Of a DNA stretch of 6,462 bases, positions 1 to 6,364 are shown piece by piece. Positions within the stretch are counted from its first letter, which is position 1; the number at the start of each line of letters is the position of its first letter. The notes beneath the pieces were generated by a model. That model saw nothing but the letters and a program-made list of their open reading frames with translations, searched no databases and was not told where the DNA came from. The stretch is from JTS-RE9 sp964649195 (lineage in GTDB: Bacteria > Planctomycetota > Phycisphaerae > Phycisphaerales > Phycisphaeraceae): positions 1 to 6,462 of the forward strand of contig CAZYPK010000225.1 of NCBI GenBank assembly GCA_964649195.1. Direction: 5' to 3'. The position numbers were made by a program, and so were the translations under genes.

Positions 1-66
1 GGGGCCTGAGCAAACGAAACTCGCGCGGCAGGTGAACGATCAGGCATGATCGCCGATCGCGCGATT

Positions 67-105
67 TTCGTTTGCTTCAGCCCGCGGACGGGCTTCGCAA
101 ACGAA
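67..105. repeat. Strong stem-loop inside the dispersed repeat
   Basis: Arms TTCGTTTGC (67-75) and GCAAACGAA (97-105) pair perfectly over 9 bp. An inner 6-bp stem AGCCCG/CGGGCT (79-84 with 89-94) closes on the loop CGGA, with a small TTC/TC internal bulge between the two stems. There is no T-run after the hairpin on the + strand. On the - strand the bases following it (AATCGCGCG) contain no useful T-run either. A classical intrinsic terminator is therefore not supported, and it is best read as a structural part of the repeat. Confidence 0.7.
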
Positions 106-134
106 CGGCTCGGCGGGAGCCTCGCCCTCCCAGT

Positions 135-165
135 GGGAGCCTCGCCCTCCCGGGGCGAGGCTTCC
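135..165. repeat. 13-bp GC-rich hairpin at right end of the repeat
   Basis: Bases 135-147 pair with 153-165 over 13 positions (one G-T wobble), leaving a five-base loop TCCCG. It forms from the second 17-bp tandem unit and the inverted copy that follows. The tract after it (GCTCTTCCGCC) has no T-run, so I do not call it a terminator. It could block exonucleases or insulate transcription, as REP-like elements can, but that role is inference. Confidence 0.6.
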
Positions 166-210
166 GCTCTTCCGCCATATGCTTTTGCCCAGACCCGCCA
201 TCGGCCGCGC

Positions 211-239
211 TTGACGGAATGGGGGCTGAAGCGTACGCT
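211..239 (+). promoter_or_regulatory. Candidate sigma70-type promoter of the efflux operon
   Basis: TTGACG (211-216) matches the -35 consensus at five of six positions. Seventeen bases later TACGCT (234-239) keeps the three most conserved -10 positions (T, A and final T) but only those. Transcription would start near 246, leaving a leader of about 70 bases before the adaptor ATG at 315. The weak -10 and its overlap with the GTAC array fit a repressed, inducible promoter. TACATT at 255-260 is an alternative -10 but lacks a good -35. Confidence 0.35.
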
Positions 240-265
240 GTACGAAGCGTATCGTACATTGTACG
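233..265. promoter_or_regulatory. Symmetric GTAC double operator (probable repressor site)
   Basis: Four GTAC tetramers sit at 233-236, 240-243, 254-257 and 261-264. They form two related 12-bp boxes, GTACGCTGTACG and GTACATTGTACG, whose starts are 21 bp apart (about two helical turns). Each box is a GTAC-N3-GTAC palindrome, and the whole array is also symmetric about 248.5. This is the architecture expected for two dimers bound on one face of DNA, as known for some TetR-family repressors of efflux operons such as QacR. The array overlaps the candidate -10 and lies about 50 bp before the adaptor start. The regulator gene is not in the window, so its family is inference. Confidence 0.5.
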
Positions 266-314
266 GTCCGGCGGTCGGGCGCCGGGTCTGGGCGGCGGGA
301 CACCGAGTGTTTTT

Positions 315-1670
315 ATGAGACGGACACTGATTGACGTTTGTGTGGTGTGCGTGGTGATGGCGTCGCTGCCGCTGCTTGCCGGCTGCGGGCAGGTGACCGG
401 CTCCACCCCGGCCCAGCAGCAGGCCGCTCCGCCGCCGCTGCCGGTCACGGTGAGCAAGCCGGTTCGCCGGGAGGTGATGGAATGGGATGTTCACAGCGGG
501 CGGCTGGCCGCGGTGGATGTGGTCGAGGTGCGGGCCCGGATCAGCGGGTTTCTCGACACCGTTCATTTCGAGGAAGGGGCGTTGGTCGAGCAGGGCAAGC
601 TGCTTTACAAGATCGATCCCAAGCCTTTCAGGAATGCGCTCGACGCCGCCGATGCGGAGGTGAGCCGCCTTTCGGCGCAGCTCGAGTTCGACCAAAACGA
701 GGTCAACCGGGTGGAGCAACTGGCGGCCAAGGGCGCCGCGACGCCCAAGGAACTGAGCGACGCCCGGCTGCTGTTCCAGCGGTCCACGGCGGCCAAGAGC
801 GGCGCGGAGGCGTTGCAGAAGACCGCCCGGCTCAACCTGGGCTACACCGAGGTGACGGCGCCGATCTCCGGCCGCATCGGCAGAAAGCTGGTGTCGCCGG
901 GCAACCTGATCTCCGGCGGCGCCGGCGGCAACCAGACCACGCTCCTGACGACCATCGTTTCGATCAACCCCATCCATTGCTACGTCGAAACCGATGAGCG
1001 GACGGCGCTCAAATACCAGCAGTTCGCCCGCGACCGGCTCCATGAGAACGCCCGCAACGTGCGCATCCCCTGCTGGATCGAACTGGCCAACGAGACGGAC
1101 TTCCCGCACGTCGGAACGATCGATTTCGTGAACAATGCGGTGGACCCGGATACAGGAACGATGATGGTGCGCGCCGAACTGGGCAATCCCGACGGGAGGA
1201 TGACGCCCGGGTTGTATGCCCGGCTGCGCGTGGCGGGCAGCGACCGTTACCCGGCGCTGCTGGTGCCTGATCCCGCGGTGATGACCGATCAGAATCTCAA
1301 GTATGTGTTCGTGATCGATGCCGAGAACAAGATCCAGAAAAAGCACATCGAACTCGGCCCGATGTATCGCGGAATGCGGGTGGTCGCCACCGGTCTGGCG
1401 GACGCCGATCAGGTTGTGATCAACGGGCAGGCCCGTGCCCGCGAGAACATGGTGGTCGCACCCACGCTGGTGGATATGCCGGTGCCCAACGGGTTCATGC
1501 TTGAGGACTCGCGCGAGAAGGATGCGGTGATGACAAAGAAGGCGCCCGCGACTGCGCCCCCGGTTCCCCCGGTTCCCCCGGAACAACGAACCCCGTCTCT
1601 TCCTGTCGCTGACGATGACCAGGCGAAATCTCCCGCCAGGCCCGATGCAACCCCGGAGGGTCAGCGGTGA
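315..1670 (+). CDS. RND efflux periplasmic adaptor (membrane fusion protein), MexE/OqxA-like lipoprotein
   Basis: This 451-residue protein is the periplasmic adaptor that links an RND pump to an outer-membrane channel. The ATG at 315 gives a lipoprotein signal peptide: MRR, then a hydrophobic stretch, then the lipobox L21-A22-G23-C24, so Cys24 is the likely lipidated N-terminus. The frame stays open upstream to 72, but that extension runs through the repeat and promoter and would bury the signal peptide. After a Pro/Ala linker come the first half of the lipoyl-like barrel-sandwich domain (about 68-107, with VRARISGFL), an Ala/Glu-rich coiled-coil hairpin (about 108-172) and the second lipoyl half (about 174-200, LGYTEVTAPISGRIG). 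A beta-barrel and membrane-proximal domain follow (about 205-375, including DPDTGTMMVRAELGNPDG and MTPGLYARLRV). The last 45 or so residues are Pro-rich and probably disordered. Only a weak purine stretch (GGCGGGA) precedes the start. The stop overlaps the pump start (GTGA), so the two genes are translationally coupled. Family membership is secure; the substrate is unknown. Confidence 0.93.
   Translation: MRRTLIDVCVVCVVMASLPLLAGCGQVTGSTPAQQQAAPPPLPVTVSKPVRREVMEWDVHSGRLAAVDVVEVRARISGFLDTVHFEEGALVEQGKLLYKIDPKPFRNALDAADAEVSRLSAQLEFDQNEVNRVEQLAAKGAATPKELSDARLLFQRSTAAKSGAEALQKTARLNLGYTEVTAPISGRIGRKLVSPGNLISGGAGGNQTTLLTTIVSINPIHCYVETDERTALKYQQFARDRLHENARNVRIPCWIELANETDFPHVGTIDFVNNAVDPDTGTMMVRAELGNPDGRMTPGLYARLRVAGSDRYPALLVPDPAVMTDQNLKYVFVIDAENKIQKKHIELGPMYRGMRVVATGLADADQVVINGQARARENMVVAPTLVDMPVPNGFMLEDSREKDAVMTKKAPATAPPVPPVPPEQRTPSLPVADDDQAKSPARPDATPEGQR
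1555..1667 (+). other. Pro-rich low-complexity C-terminal tail of the adaptor
   Basis: About the last 37 residues of the adaptor (from roughly residue 414) are dominated by Pro, Ala and charged residues. They contain the repeat PPVPPVPPE, encoded by a tandem 9-bp unit CCGGTTCCC at 1560-1568 and 1569-1577. AcrA/MexE-type proteins often end in variable tails, so this is probably a flexible, non-conserved extension. The tandem unit could vary in copy number by slippage. Confidence 0.6.
1655..1670 (+). promoter_or_regulatory. Strong Shine-Dalgarno and GTGA start/stop overlap
   Basis: GGAGGG (1655-1660) lies six bases before the GTG at 1667, a near-ideal ribosome binding site. The GTG shares bases 1667-1670 with the adaptor stop TGA. 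This fixes the pump start and implies translational coupling, keeping adaptor and pump synthesis in step. It is the clearest Shine-Dalgarno in the window. Confidence 0.9.
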
Positions 1671-4600
1671 ACATCGCACGCTTTTTCACGGACCGCCCGG
1701 TTTTCGCGGCCGTGCTTTCCATCGTCACCATCCTGGTCGGCGCCATTGCGATGGCGACGCTGCCGGTCGCGCAGTACCCGGAGATCGCGCCGCCCACCGT
1801 GGTGGTTTCGGCGCGCTATCCGGGGGCCAACGCCCGCACCGTCTCCGAGTCGATCGCCACGCCGATCGAGCAGCAGCTCAACGGCGTGGAAAACATGTTG
1901 TACATGTCCACGCAGTGCAACAACGACGGCTCGATGCAGCTCACCGCGACGTTCGCCCTGGGCACCAATCTCGACACCGCCCAGGTGCAGGTGCAGAACC
2001 GCGTCGCCCTCGCCCAGCCGCAGCTTCCGGAAGAAGTCCGCCGACAGGGTGTCACGGTGCGCAAGAGCTCGCCCGACCTGACGCTGGTGGTGCAGGTTTA
2101 CTCGCCCAACAACCGCTATGACCGCCTCTACCTGAGCAACTTCGTGACGCTCGCGGTGCGTGACCAGCTTGCCCGCATTTACGGCGTGGGCGATATCCGT
2201 GTCTTTGGCGGCCGCGACTACTCCATGCGCATCTGGATCGATCCGCAGAAGCTCGCCGCTCAAAACCTGACCGCCGGCGACGTGGTGAGCGCGATCCGCG
2301 AGCAGAACGTGCAGGTCGCCGCAGGCGTCGTCGGCGCGCCGCCTCTGCCCGCCGGCGCCACCGACTTCCAATACACCGTCAACGCCCAGGGCCAGCTCAG
2401 CGACCCCGCGCAGTTCGGCGAGATCGTCGTCAAGTCCGGCGGCGGCACGAGCCTCACCCGCATCAAGGACGTCGCCCGCGTCGAGCTTGGCGCCAGCGAC
2501 TACAGCGTCGCCAGCAGCCTCAACGGCCAGCCCGCCACCGGCATCGGCATCTTTCAACTCCCCGGCTCCAACGCCGTCGCCACCGCCAACGCCATCTACG
2601 CCCGCATGGAGGAACTGAAAAAGTCCTTCCCCGACGGCATCGATTACAAGATCCCCTACGACACCACGCTCTTCGTGCGCCAGAGCATCAAGGACGTCAT
2701 CAAAACCCTGCTCGAAGCGGTGGCCCTTGTCGTGCTGGTCGTCGTCGTCTTCCTTCAAAGCTGGCGGGCTTCCATCGTCCCGCTGCTGGCCATCCCCGTT
2801 TCGCTCATCGGCACGTTCGCGTTCATGAAGGTGTTCGGCTTTTCAATCAACAACCTTTCATTGTTCGGCATCGTCCTGGCCATCGGCATCGTCGTGGATG
2901 ACGCGATCGTCGTCGTTGAGAACGTGCAGAGCTGGATCGAACGCGGCCTGCCGCCGCGCGAGGCGACCTACAAGGCGATGGATGAGGTCACCCCCGCCGT
3001 CATCGCCATTGCCTTCGGCCTGTCCGCCGTGTTCATCCCCGTCGCTTTCGTCAGCGGCATCACCGGGCAGTTCTACAAGCAGTTCGCGCTCACGATTTCC
3101 ATCTCCACGCTGCTCTCGGCCTTCAACTCGCTTACGCTCAGTCCCGCGCTCTGCGCTCTGCTGCTGCGACCGCACAACGCCAAGCGCGACTGGCTCACCG
3201 TCATCATCGACTTTCTTTTCGGCTGGTTTTTCAGGCTGTTCAACTATTCGCTGGGACTCTTCACGCGCGGCTACGTCGGCAGCGTCCGCTGGGCCGTGCG
3301 TCTCTCACTGATCGTCCTCCTCGGGTACGTCGGTCTCGCTTATGCCGGATATCTGGGATTCAAGCAGGTGCCCACCGGCTTCATCCCCACGCAGGACCAG
3401 GGCTACATCTTCGTCAATCTGCAACTGCCTGACGCGGCGTCGCTCGAGCGCACCGAAAAGACCGTCGCGCACATCGCCGACATCGCCCGCGCCATCCCCG
3501 GCGTGCGCGACACGCTCGCCATCTCCGGCTTCTCGTTCCTCACCGGCGGCAACCAGTCCAATGCCGCCACCATGTTCGTCACCTTCCATCCCTTTGACGA
3601 CCGCAAGCACCACCCTGAGCAGTCGATGTTCTCGATCATGGGCAAGCTCAACGCCCAGCTCGCCACCGTGCAGGAAGGCGTCGCCATCGTGTTCCCGCCC
3701 CCGCCGGTGCGCGGCATCGGCACCGCCGGCGGGTTCAAGATGCAGGTGCAGGATCTCACCGGCAGCGGTGATTCGCAGAAACTACAGGCCGCCACGGACC
3801 TGCTGGTCAACGCCGCCCGCGGTCGCCCCGAACTGGTCAATGTCTTCAGCGGCTTCCGCGCCAACGTCCCGCAGCTCGAGGTCGAAGTCGATCGCACCCG
3901 CGTCAAGCAACAGCAGCTCACGCTGGGCTCCGTCTATGAAACGCTGGGCGTCTTCCTCGGTTCGCAGTACGTCAACGACTTCACCTTCCAGGGCCGCGTG
4001 TTCCGCGTGATGGCGCAATCCGAATCGACGTTCCGCACCACCGCCGGCGACATCACCCAGTTCAAAACCCGCAATCAGAACGGCCGCATGATCCCGCTGG
4101 GCGCGGTTCTGGAGGTGGAGGAAACCACCGGCCCCGATCGCATCCCGCGCTACAACCTCTACCCCGCCGCCGACCTCCAGGGGTCCAGCATCCCCGGCGT
4201 CAGCAGCGGCGAGGCCATCAACATTATGAACGAGCTCGCCGCCCAGACCCTGCCGCAAGGCTACGGCTACGAGTGGACCGAACTCGCCTACCAGGAGAAC
4301 CTGGCCGGCAACACCATGCTCTTCATCTTCCCGCTTTGCGTGCTTTTCGTCTGGCTCACGCACTCGGCGGAATATGAAAGCTTCTCGCTCTCGACGGCGA
4401 TCATCCTCATCGTGCCGATGTGCCTGGTCGCGGGCATCGGCGGCGTCTGGCTCTCCAACGCGGAGAACAACATCTTCACCCAGATCGGGTTCATCGTGCT
4501 CGTCGGGCTATCGGCGAAGAACGCGGTGCTGATCGTCGAGTTCGCCAAGCAGAAGGAGGAGCAGGGCGCCACCCCGCGCGACGCCGCCGTCGATGCCGCC

Positions 4601-4855
4601 CGCCAGCGTCTGCGCCCCATCCTCATGACCAGCTTCGCCTTCATCCTCGGCGTGCTCCCGCTGGCGCTGTCGACCGGCGCCGGCGCGGAGATGCGGCGGG
4701 CCCTGGGCACCGTGGTGTTCTGGGGCATGATCGGCGTGACGATGTTCGGCCTGATCCTCACCCCGGTCTTCTACGTGGTCATCCGCAAACTCGTCGGCGG
4801 CAAGCTGCGCCACGCCGGCGCGGCGGCCCACGAAGCATCGCATCCCCCTGTATAA
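1667..4855 (+). CDS. RND multidrug efflux pump, inner-membrane permease (HAE1 family, MexF/OqxB-like)
   Basis: This 1062-residue proton-driven antiporter has the usual AcrB-family length (about 1050). The N-terminus MNIARFFTDRPVFA and first membrane helix (about 10-29) are classical. The first periplasmic porter/docking region follows (about 30-345, with PVAQYPEIAPP and QNRVALAQPQLP). Helices 2-6 lie at about 346-500, helix 7 at about 545-563, a second periplasmic region at about 565-880 (KQVPTGFIPTQDQGY), and helices 8-12 at about 883-1040. The proton-relay residues are all present: Asp411 and Asp412 in helix 4 (GIVVDDAIVVVENV), Lys951 in helix 10 (GLSAKNAVLIVEF), and Arg981 and Thr988 in RLRPILMTS, matching AcrB D407, D408, K940, R971 and T978. 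The C-terminal TGAGAEMRRALGTVVF and ENNIFTQIG motifs recall MexF/OqxB rather than AcrB. The start is the GTG overlapping the adaptor stop. No outer-membrane channel gene follows. Codons in the middle of the gene are unusually C-ending. Function is secure; the substrate range cannot be read from sequence. Confidence 0.96.
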   Translation: MNIARFFTDRPVFAAVLSIVTILVGAIAMATLPVAQYPEIAPPTVVVSARYPGANARTVSESIATPIEQQLNGVENMLYMSTQCNNDGSMQLTATFALGTNLDTAQVQVQNRVALAQPQLPEEVRRQGVTVRKSSPDLTLVVQVYSPNNRYDRLYLSNFVTLAVRDQLARIYGVGDIRVFGGRDYSMRIWIDPQKLAAQNLTAGDVVSAIREQNVQVAAGVVGAPPLPAGATDFQYTVNAQGQLSDPAQFGEIVVKSGGGTSLTRIKDVARVELGASDYSVASSLNGQPATGIGIFQLPGSNAVATANAIYARMEELKKSFPDGIDYKIPYDTTLFVRQSIKDVIKTLLEAVALVVLVVVVFLQSWRASIVPLLAIPVSLIGTFAFMKVFGFSINNLSLFGIVLAIGIVVDDAIVVVENVQSWIERGLPPREATYKAMDEVTPAVIAIAFGLSAVFIPVAFVSGITGQFYKQFALTISISTLLSAFNSLTLSPALCALLLRPHNAKRDWLTVIIDFLFGWFFRLFNYSLGLFTRGYVGSVRWAVRLSLIVLLGYVGLAYAGYLGFKQVPTGFIPTQDQGYIFVNLQLPDAASLERTEKTVAHIADIARAIPGVRDTLAISGFSFLTGGNQSNAATMFVTFHPFDDRKHHPEQSMFSIMGKLNAQLATVQEGVAIVFPPPPVRGIGTAGGFKMQVQDLTGSGDSQKLQAATDLLVNAARGRPELVNVFSGFRANVPQLEVEVDRTRVKQQQLTLGSVYETLGVFLGSQYVNDFTFQGRVFRVMAQSESTFRTTAGDITQFKTRNQNGRMIPLGAVLEVEETTGPDRIPRYNLYPAADLQGSSIPGVSSGEAINIMNELAAQTLPQGYGYEWTELAYQENLAGNTMLFIFPLCVLFVWLTHSAEYESFSLSTAIILIVPMCLVAGIGGVWLSNAENNIFTQIGFIVLVGLSAKNAVLIVEFAKQKEEQGATPRDAAVDAARQRLRPILMTSFAFILGVLPLALSTGAGAEMRRALGTVVFWGMIGVTMFGLILTPVFYVVIRKLVGGKLRHAGAAAHEASHPPV

Positions 4856-4933
4856 ACCCATGACATCGGGAAAGCAGGGAAGCGCGAAATCGACGCGGGG
4901 CACACGATATTTTCAGTGTGCTATCTTCTCCCG
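4856..4933. other. Short intergenic spacer, no terminator seen
   Basis: The 78 bases between the pump stop and the methyltransferase ATG contain no stable hairpin followed by a T-run, so an intrinsic terminator for the efflux operon is not evident. The purine-rich stretch GGGAAAGCAGGGAAGCG (4868-4884) is 50 or more bases from the next ATG, too far to serve it as a ribosome binding site. Read-through from the efflux operon into the methyltransferase cannot be excluded. Confidence 0.5.
4919..4927 (+). promoter_or_regulatory. rsmB: Extended -10 promoter element just before the methyltransferase
   Basis: TGCTATCTT matches an extended -10 (TG, one base, then TATCTT, which is TATAAT at four of six positions). 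The last T is at 4927, so transcription would begin about seven bases on, at or next to the A of the ATG at 4934. The -35 region 17 bp upstream (GGCACA, 4899-4904) is poor, as extended -10 promoters tolerate. No Shine-Dalgarno lies before 4934, so a leaderless mRNA is the simplest reading. This is inference from sequence only. Confidence 0.4.
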
Positions 4934-6364
4934 ATGGCTTCCGCATCACTTCCGAAAAAATCCTCCGCCCGTTACGTCGCCGCCCGCGCCATTGCCGAGG
5001 CGGCCGGTCATTTTCCCGACATCGACGCCCAGCCCCTGACGGGCGATTCGCTCGATGCCCGCGAGGGTCGATTGGCCCTGGCCATTCACCGCACGGTGCT
5101 TCAGCGATGGCTCACCATCGAGTACCTGCTCAACGGTTATCTGCGCAAGCCGCTGCGGAGCATGGAGCCTTCGCTGCAAGGCGTGCTGCTCACCGCCGGC
5201 GCCCAGCTTCTTTTCATGGATCGTCTGCCTGCCCATGCGGTGGTGGATGAAGCGGTGAAGCTGGCGCGCGGCCTGGTGCGTGTCGGCGCCACCGGGTTGG
5301 TCAATGCCGTGCTTCGGCGGATCAGCGAACTGACCGATGCGGCGGTGCGGGGCAGGTCCTGGACGCCTGCTGCCAACCGCCTGCCGCTGGAAGATGGTTA
5401 CGTGCCGCTGCGCGATGCGTGTCTGCCGGAGTTCGAAGCGTGGGAAAATGCGAAGGTCGGACATGATCTTCACGACCTTGAAAAACATCTGGCCATTGCG
5501 ACGAGTCACCCGGCCCAGCTTGTTCGCCGCTGGTTCAAGGAATATGGGGTGGCGAAAACGATCGAACTCACCGCCGCCGGGCTGCGCATGCCGCCGATCG
5601 TGGTGGTGGTTGAAGAAGGCTTTGCGGAGTCGCCGCTGGTGGAAGGCGAGGAGACGCCGCGCTGGGCTGCGCACGAGCAGCCGGGCTTCATCATCTGGGA
5701 AGGGGGGCACGCGCAGCTCACGCCGTTCCTTCGCGGCCACCCGGCCCGGCGGGTGCAGGATGTGACGGCTGCGCAGGCGGGCAGCGCGACGGCATCGCTG
5801 AGGCCGAAGCTGATTCTGGATTACTGCGCCGGTCGCGGCACCAAGACGCGCCACCTGGCGGCGCTGCATCCCGAGGCGCGGATCATCGCCACCGACACGG
5901 ATGATGATCGCCGGGGCGTGCTGCATGGCGCGTTCGCCCATGAGATGCGCGTGGAAGTCGTGACCGTCAGCGAAGTGTCCAACGTCATCGCAAAGACGGC
6001 GGCGGCGATGAACGAACCGGGGCGTGCGGGCGTCGATCTGCTCCTGCTCGATGTGCCCTGCACGAACACGGGCGTGCTTGCCCGCCGACCGGAGGCCCGC
6101 TATCGCTGCAACGAAGCGACGGTGAAATCGCTGATCAAGTTGCAGAGGCTGATCATCGAAAGATCGCTGCCGCTGCTCGCCCCCGGCGGCCACCTGCTCT
6201 ACAGCACGTGCAGCATCGACCGCGCCGAGAACGAAGCCCAGGTGCAGGCCGTCATCGCGCAGCATCAGTGCGAACTGCTTCACGAATCGCTGACGCTGCC
6301 TGCCGGCGTCGGCGCCGCCTACCGCGATGGCGGGTACGTTGCGCTGCTGCGCAAGCCCGCATAG
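4934..6364 (+). CDS. rsmB: RsmB-like 16S rRNA (cytosine-C5)-methyltransferase with NusB domain
   Basis: The 476-residue protein is a RsmB/NOP-family SAM-dependent enzyme, expected to methylate a cytosine of 16S rRNA (C967 in E. coli) before 30S assembly, in the cytoplasm. Residues about 10-135 form a NusB-like RNA-binding domain (ARYVAARAIAEA, LPAHAVVDEAVKLAR, GLVNAVLRRI). A linker region carries HPAQLVRRWFKEYG, matching the family HPxWLVxRW motif, and VQDVTAAQAGSA, matching VQDxAS. The Rossmann methyltransferase domain starts at D296-Y297-C298. Both catalytic-type cysteines are present: Cys376 in DVPCTNTGV and Cys426 in YSTCSI, 50 residues apart. The C-terminus GGYVALLRKPA is typical. Oddities are a changed SAM loop (CAGRGTKT instead of the usual CAAPGGKT), PPIVVVV where LRVN is usual, and a length some 45 residues above E. 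coli RsmB (429). A GTG at 4916 would add six residues (MCYLLP); I prefer the ATG because of the adjacent -10 element. The family is sure; the exact target base is inferred. Confidence 0.9.
   Translation: MASASLPKKSSARYVAARAIAEAAGHFPDIDAQPLTGDSLDAREGRLALAIHRTVLQRWLTIEYLLNGYLRKPLRSMEPSLQGVLLTAGAQLLFMDRLPAHAVVDEAVKLARGLVRVGATGLVNAVLRRISELTDAAVRGRSWTPAANRLPLEDGYVPLRDACLPEFEAWENAKVGHDLHDLEKHLAIATSHPAQLVRRWFKEYGVAKTIELTAAGLRMPPIVVVVEEGFAESPLVEGEETPRWAAHEQPGFIIWEGGHAQLTPFLRGHPARRVQDVTAAQAGSATASLRPKLILDYCAGRGTKTRHLAALHPEARIIATDTDDDRRGVLHGAFAHEMRVEVVTVSEVSNVIAKTAAAMNEPGRAGVDLLLLDVPCTNTGVLARRPEARYRCNEATVKSLIKLQRLIIERSLPLLAPGGHLLYSTCSIDRAENEAQVQAVIAQHQCELLHESLTLPAGVGAAYRDGGYVALLRKPA

Larger units (their letters stand above)
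10..165. repeat. Composite palindromic dispersed repeat, GEAPAEP-type (planctomycete-like)
   Basis: This non-coding stretch is built from several nested repeats. An 18-bp inverted repeat (10-27 against 58-75, 17 of 18 positions matching) flanks the left part. A stem-loop occupies 67-105. Two identical 17-bp units GGGAGCCTCGCCCTCCC lie at 115-131 and 135-151, separated by AGT, and each is itself a small palindrome (GGGAG, seven bases, CTCCC). An inverted, slightly degenerate copy follows at 152-165. Read on the - strand the units encode the peptide GEAPAEP, which I recall from many short hypothetical ORFs in Planctomycetota genomes. That supports a high-copy genomic repeat rather than a gene. 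The structure is seen directly. The family and host assignment are from memory and inference, and the exact element ends are uncertain. Confidence 0.7.

Noticed and set aside
67..105. Stem-loop considered as an intrinsic terminator of a gene to the left
   Set aside because: No run of T follows the hairpin on either strand, and the structure is better explained as part of the repeat.
115..151. Tandem 17-bp units considered as a CRISPR array
   Set aside because: There are only two units separated by three bases, with no spacer-sized interval and no cas gene nearby.
40..303. Small - strand ORF containing GEAPAEP
   Set aside because: The peptide arises from the palindromic DNA repeat. Low-complexity translation and overlap with the operator make a real protein unlikely.
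72..314. Upstream in-frame extension of the adaptor to base 72
   Set aside because: It would translate the dispersed repeat, promoter and operator, and would place 81 residues before an intact lipoprotein signal peptide. The ATG at 315 gives a proper signal and lipobox.
1661..2758. 365-codon open frame on the - strand opposite the pump gene
   Set aside because: The translation is a monotonous Gly/Ala/Asp/Val mixture mirroring the RND coding strand. It shows no family motif and no ribosome binding site.
4916..4933. GTG at 4916 as methyltransferase start
   Set aside because: It adds only MCYLLP, has no Shine-Dalgarno, and overlaps the extended -10 element. It remains possible but is less likely than the ATG at 4934.
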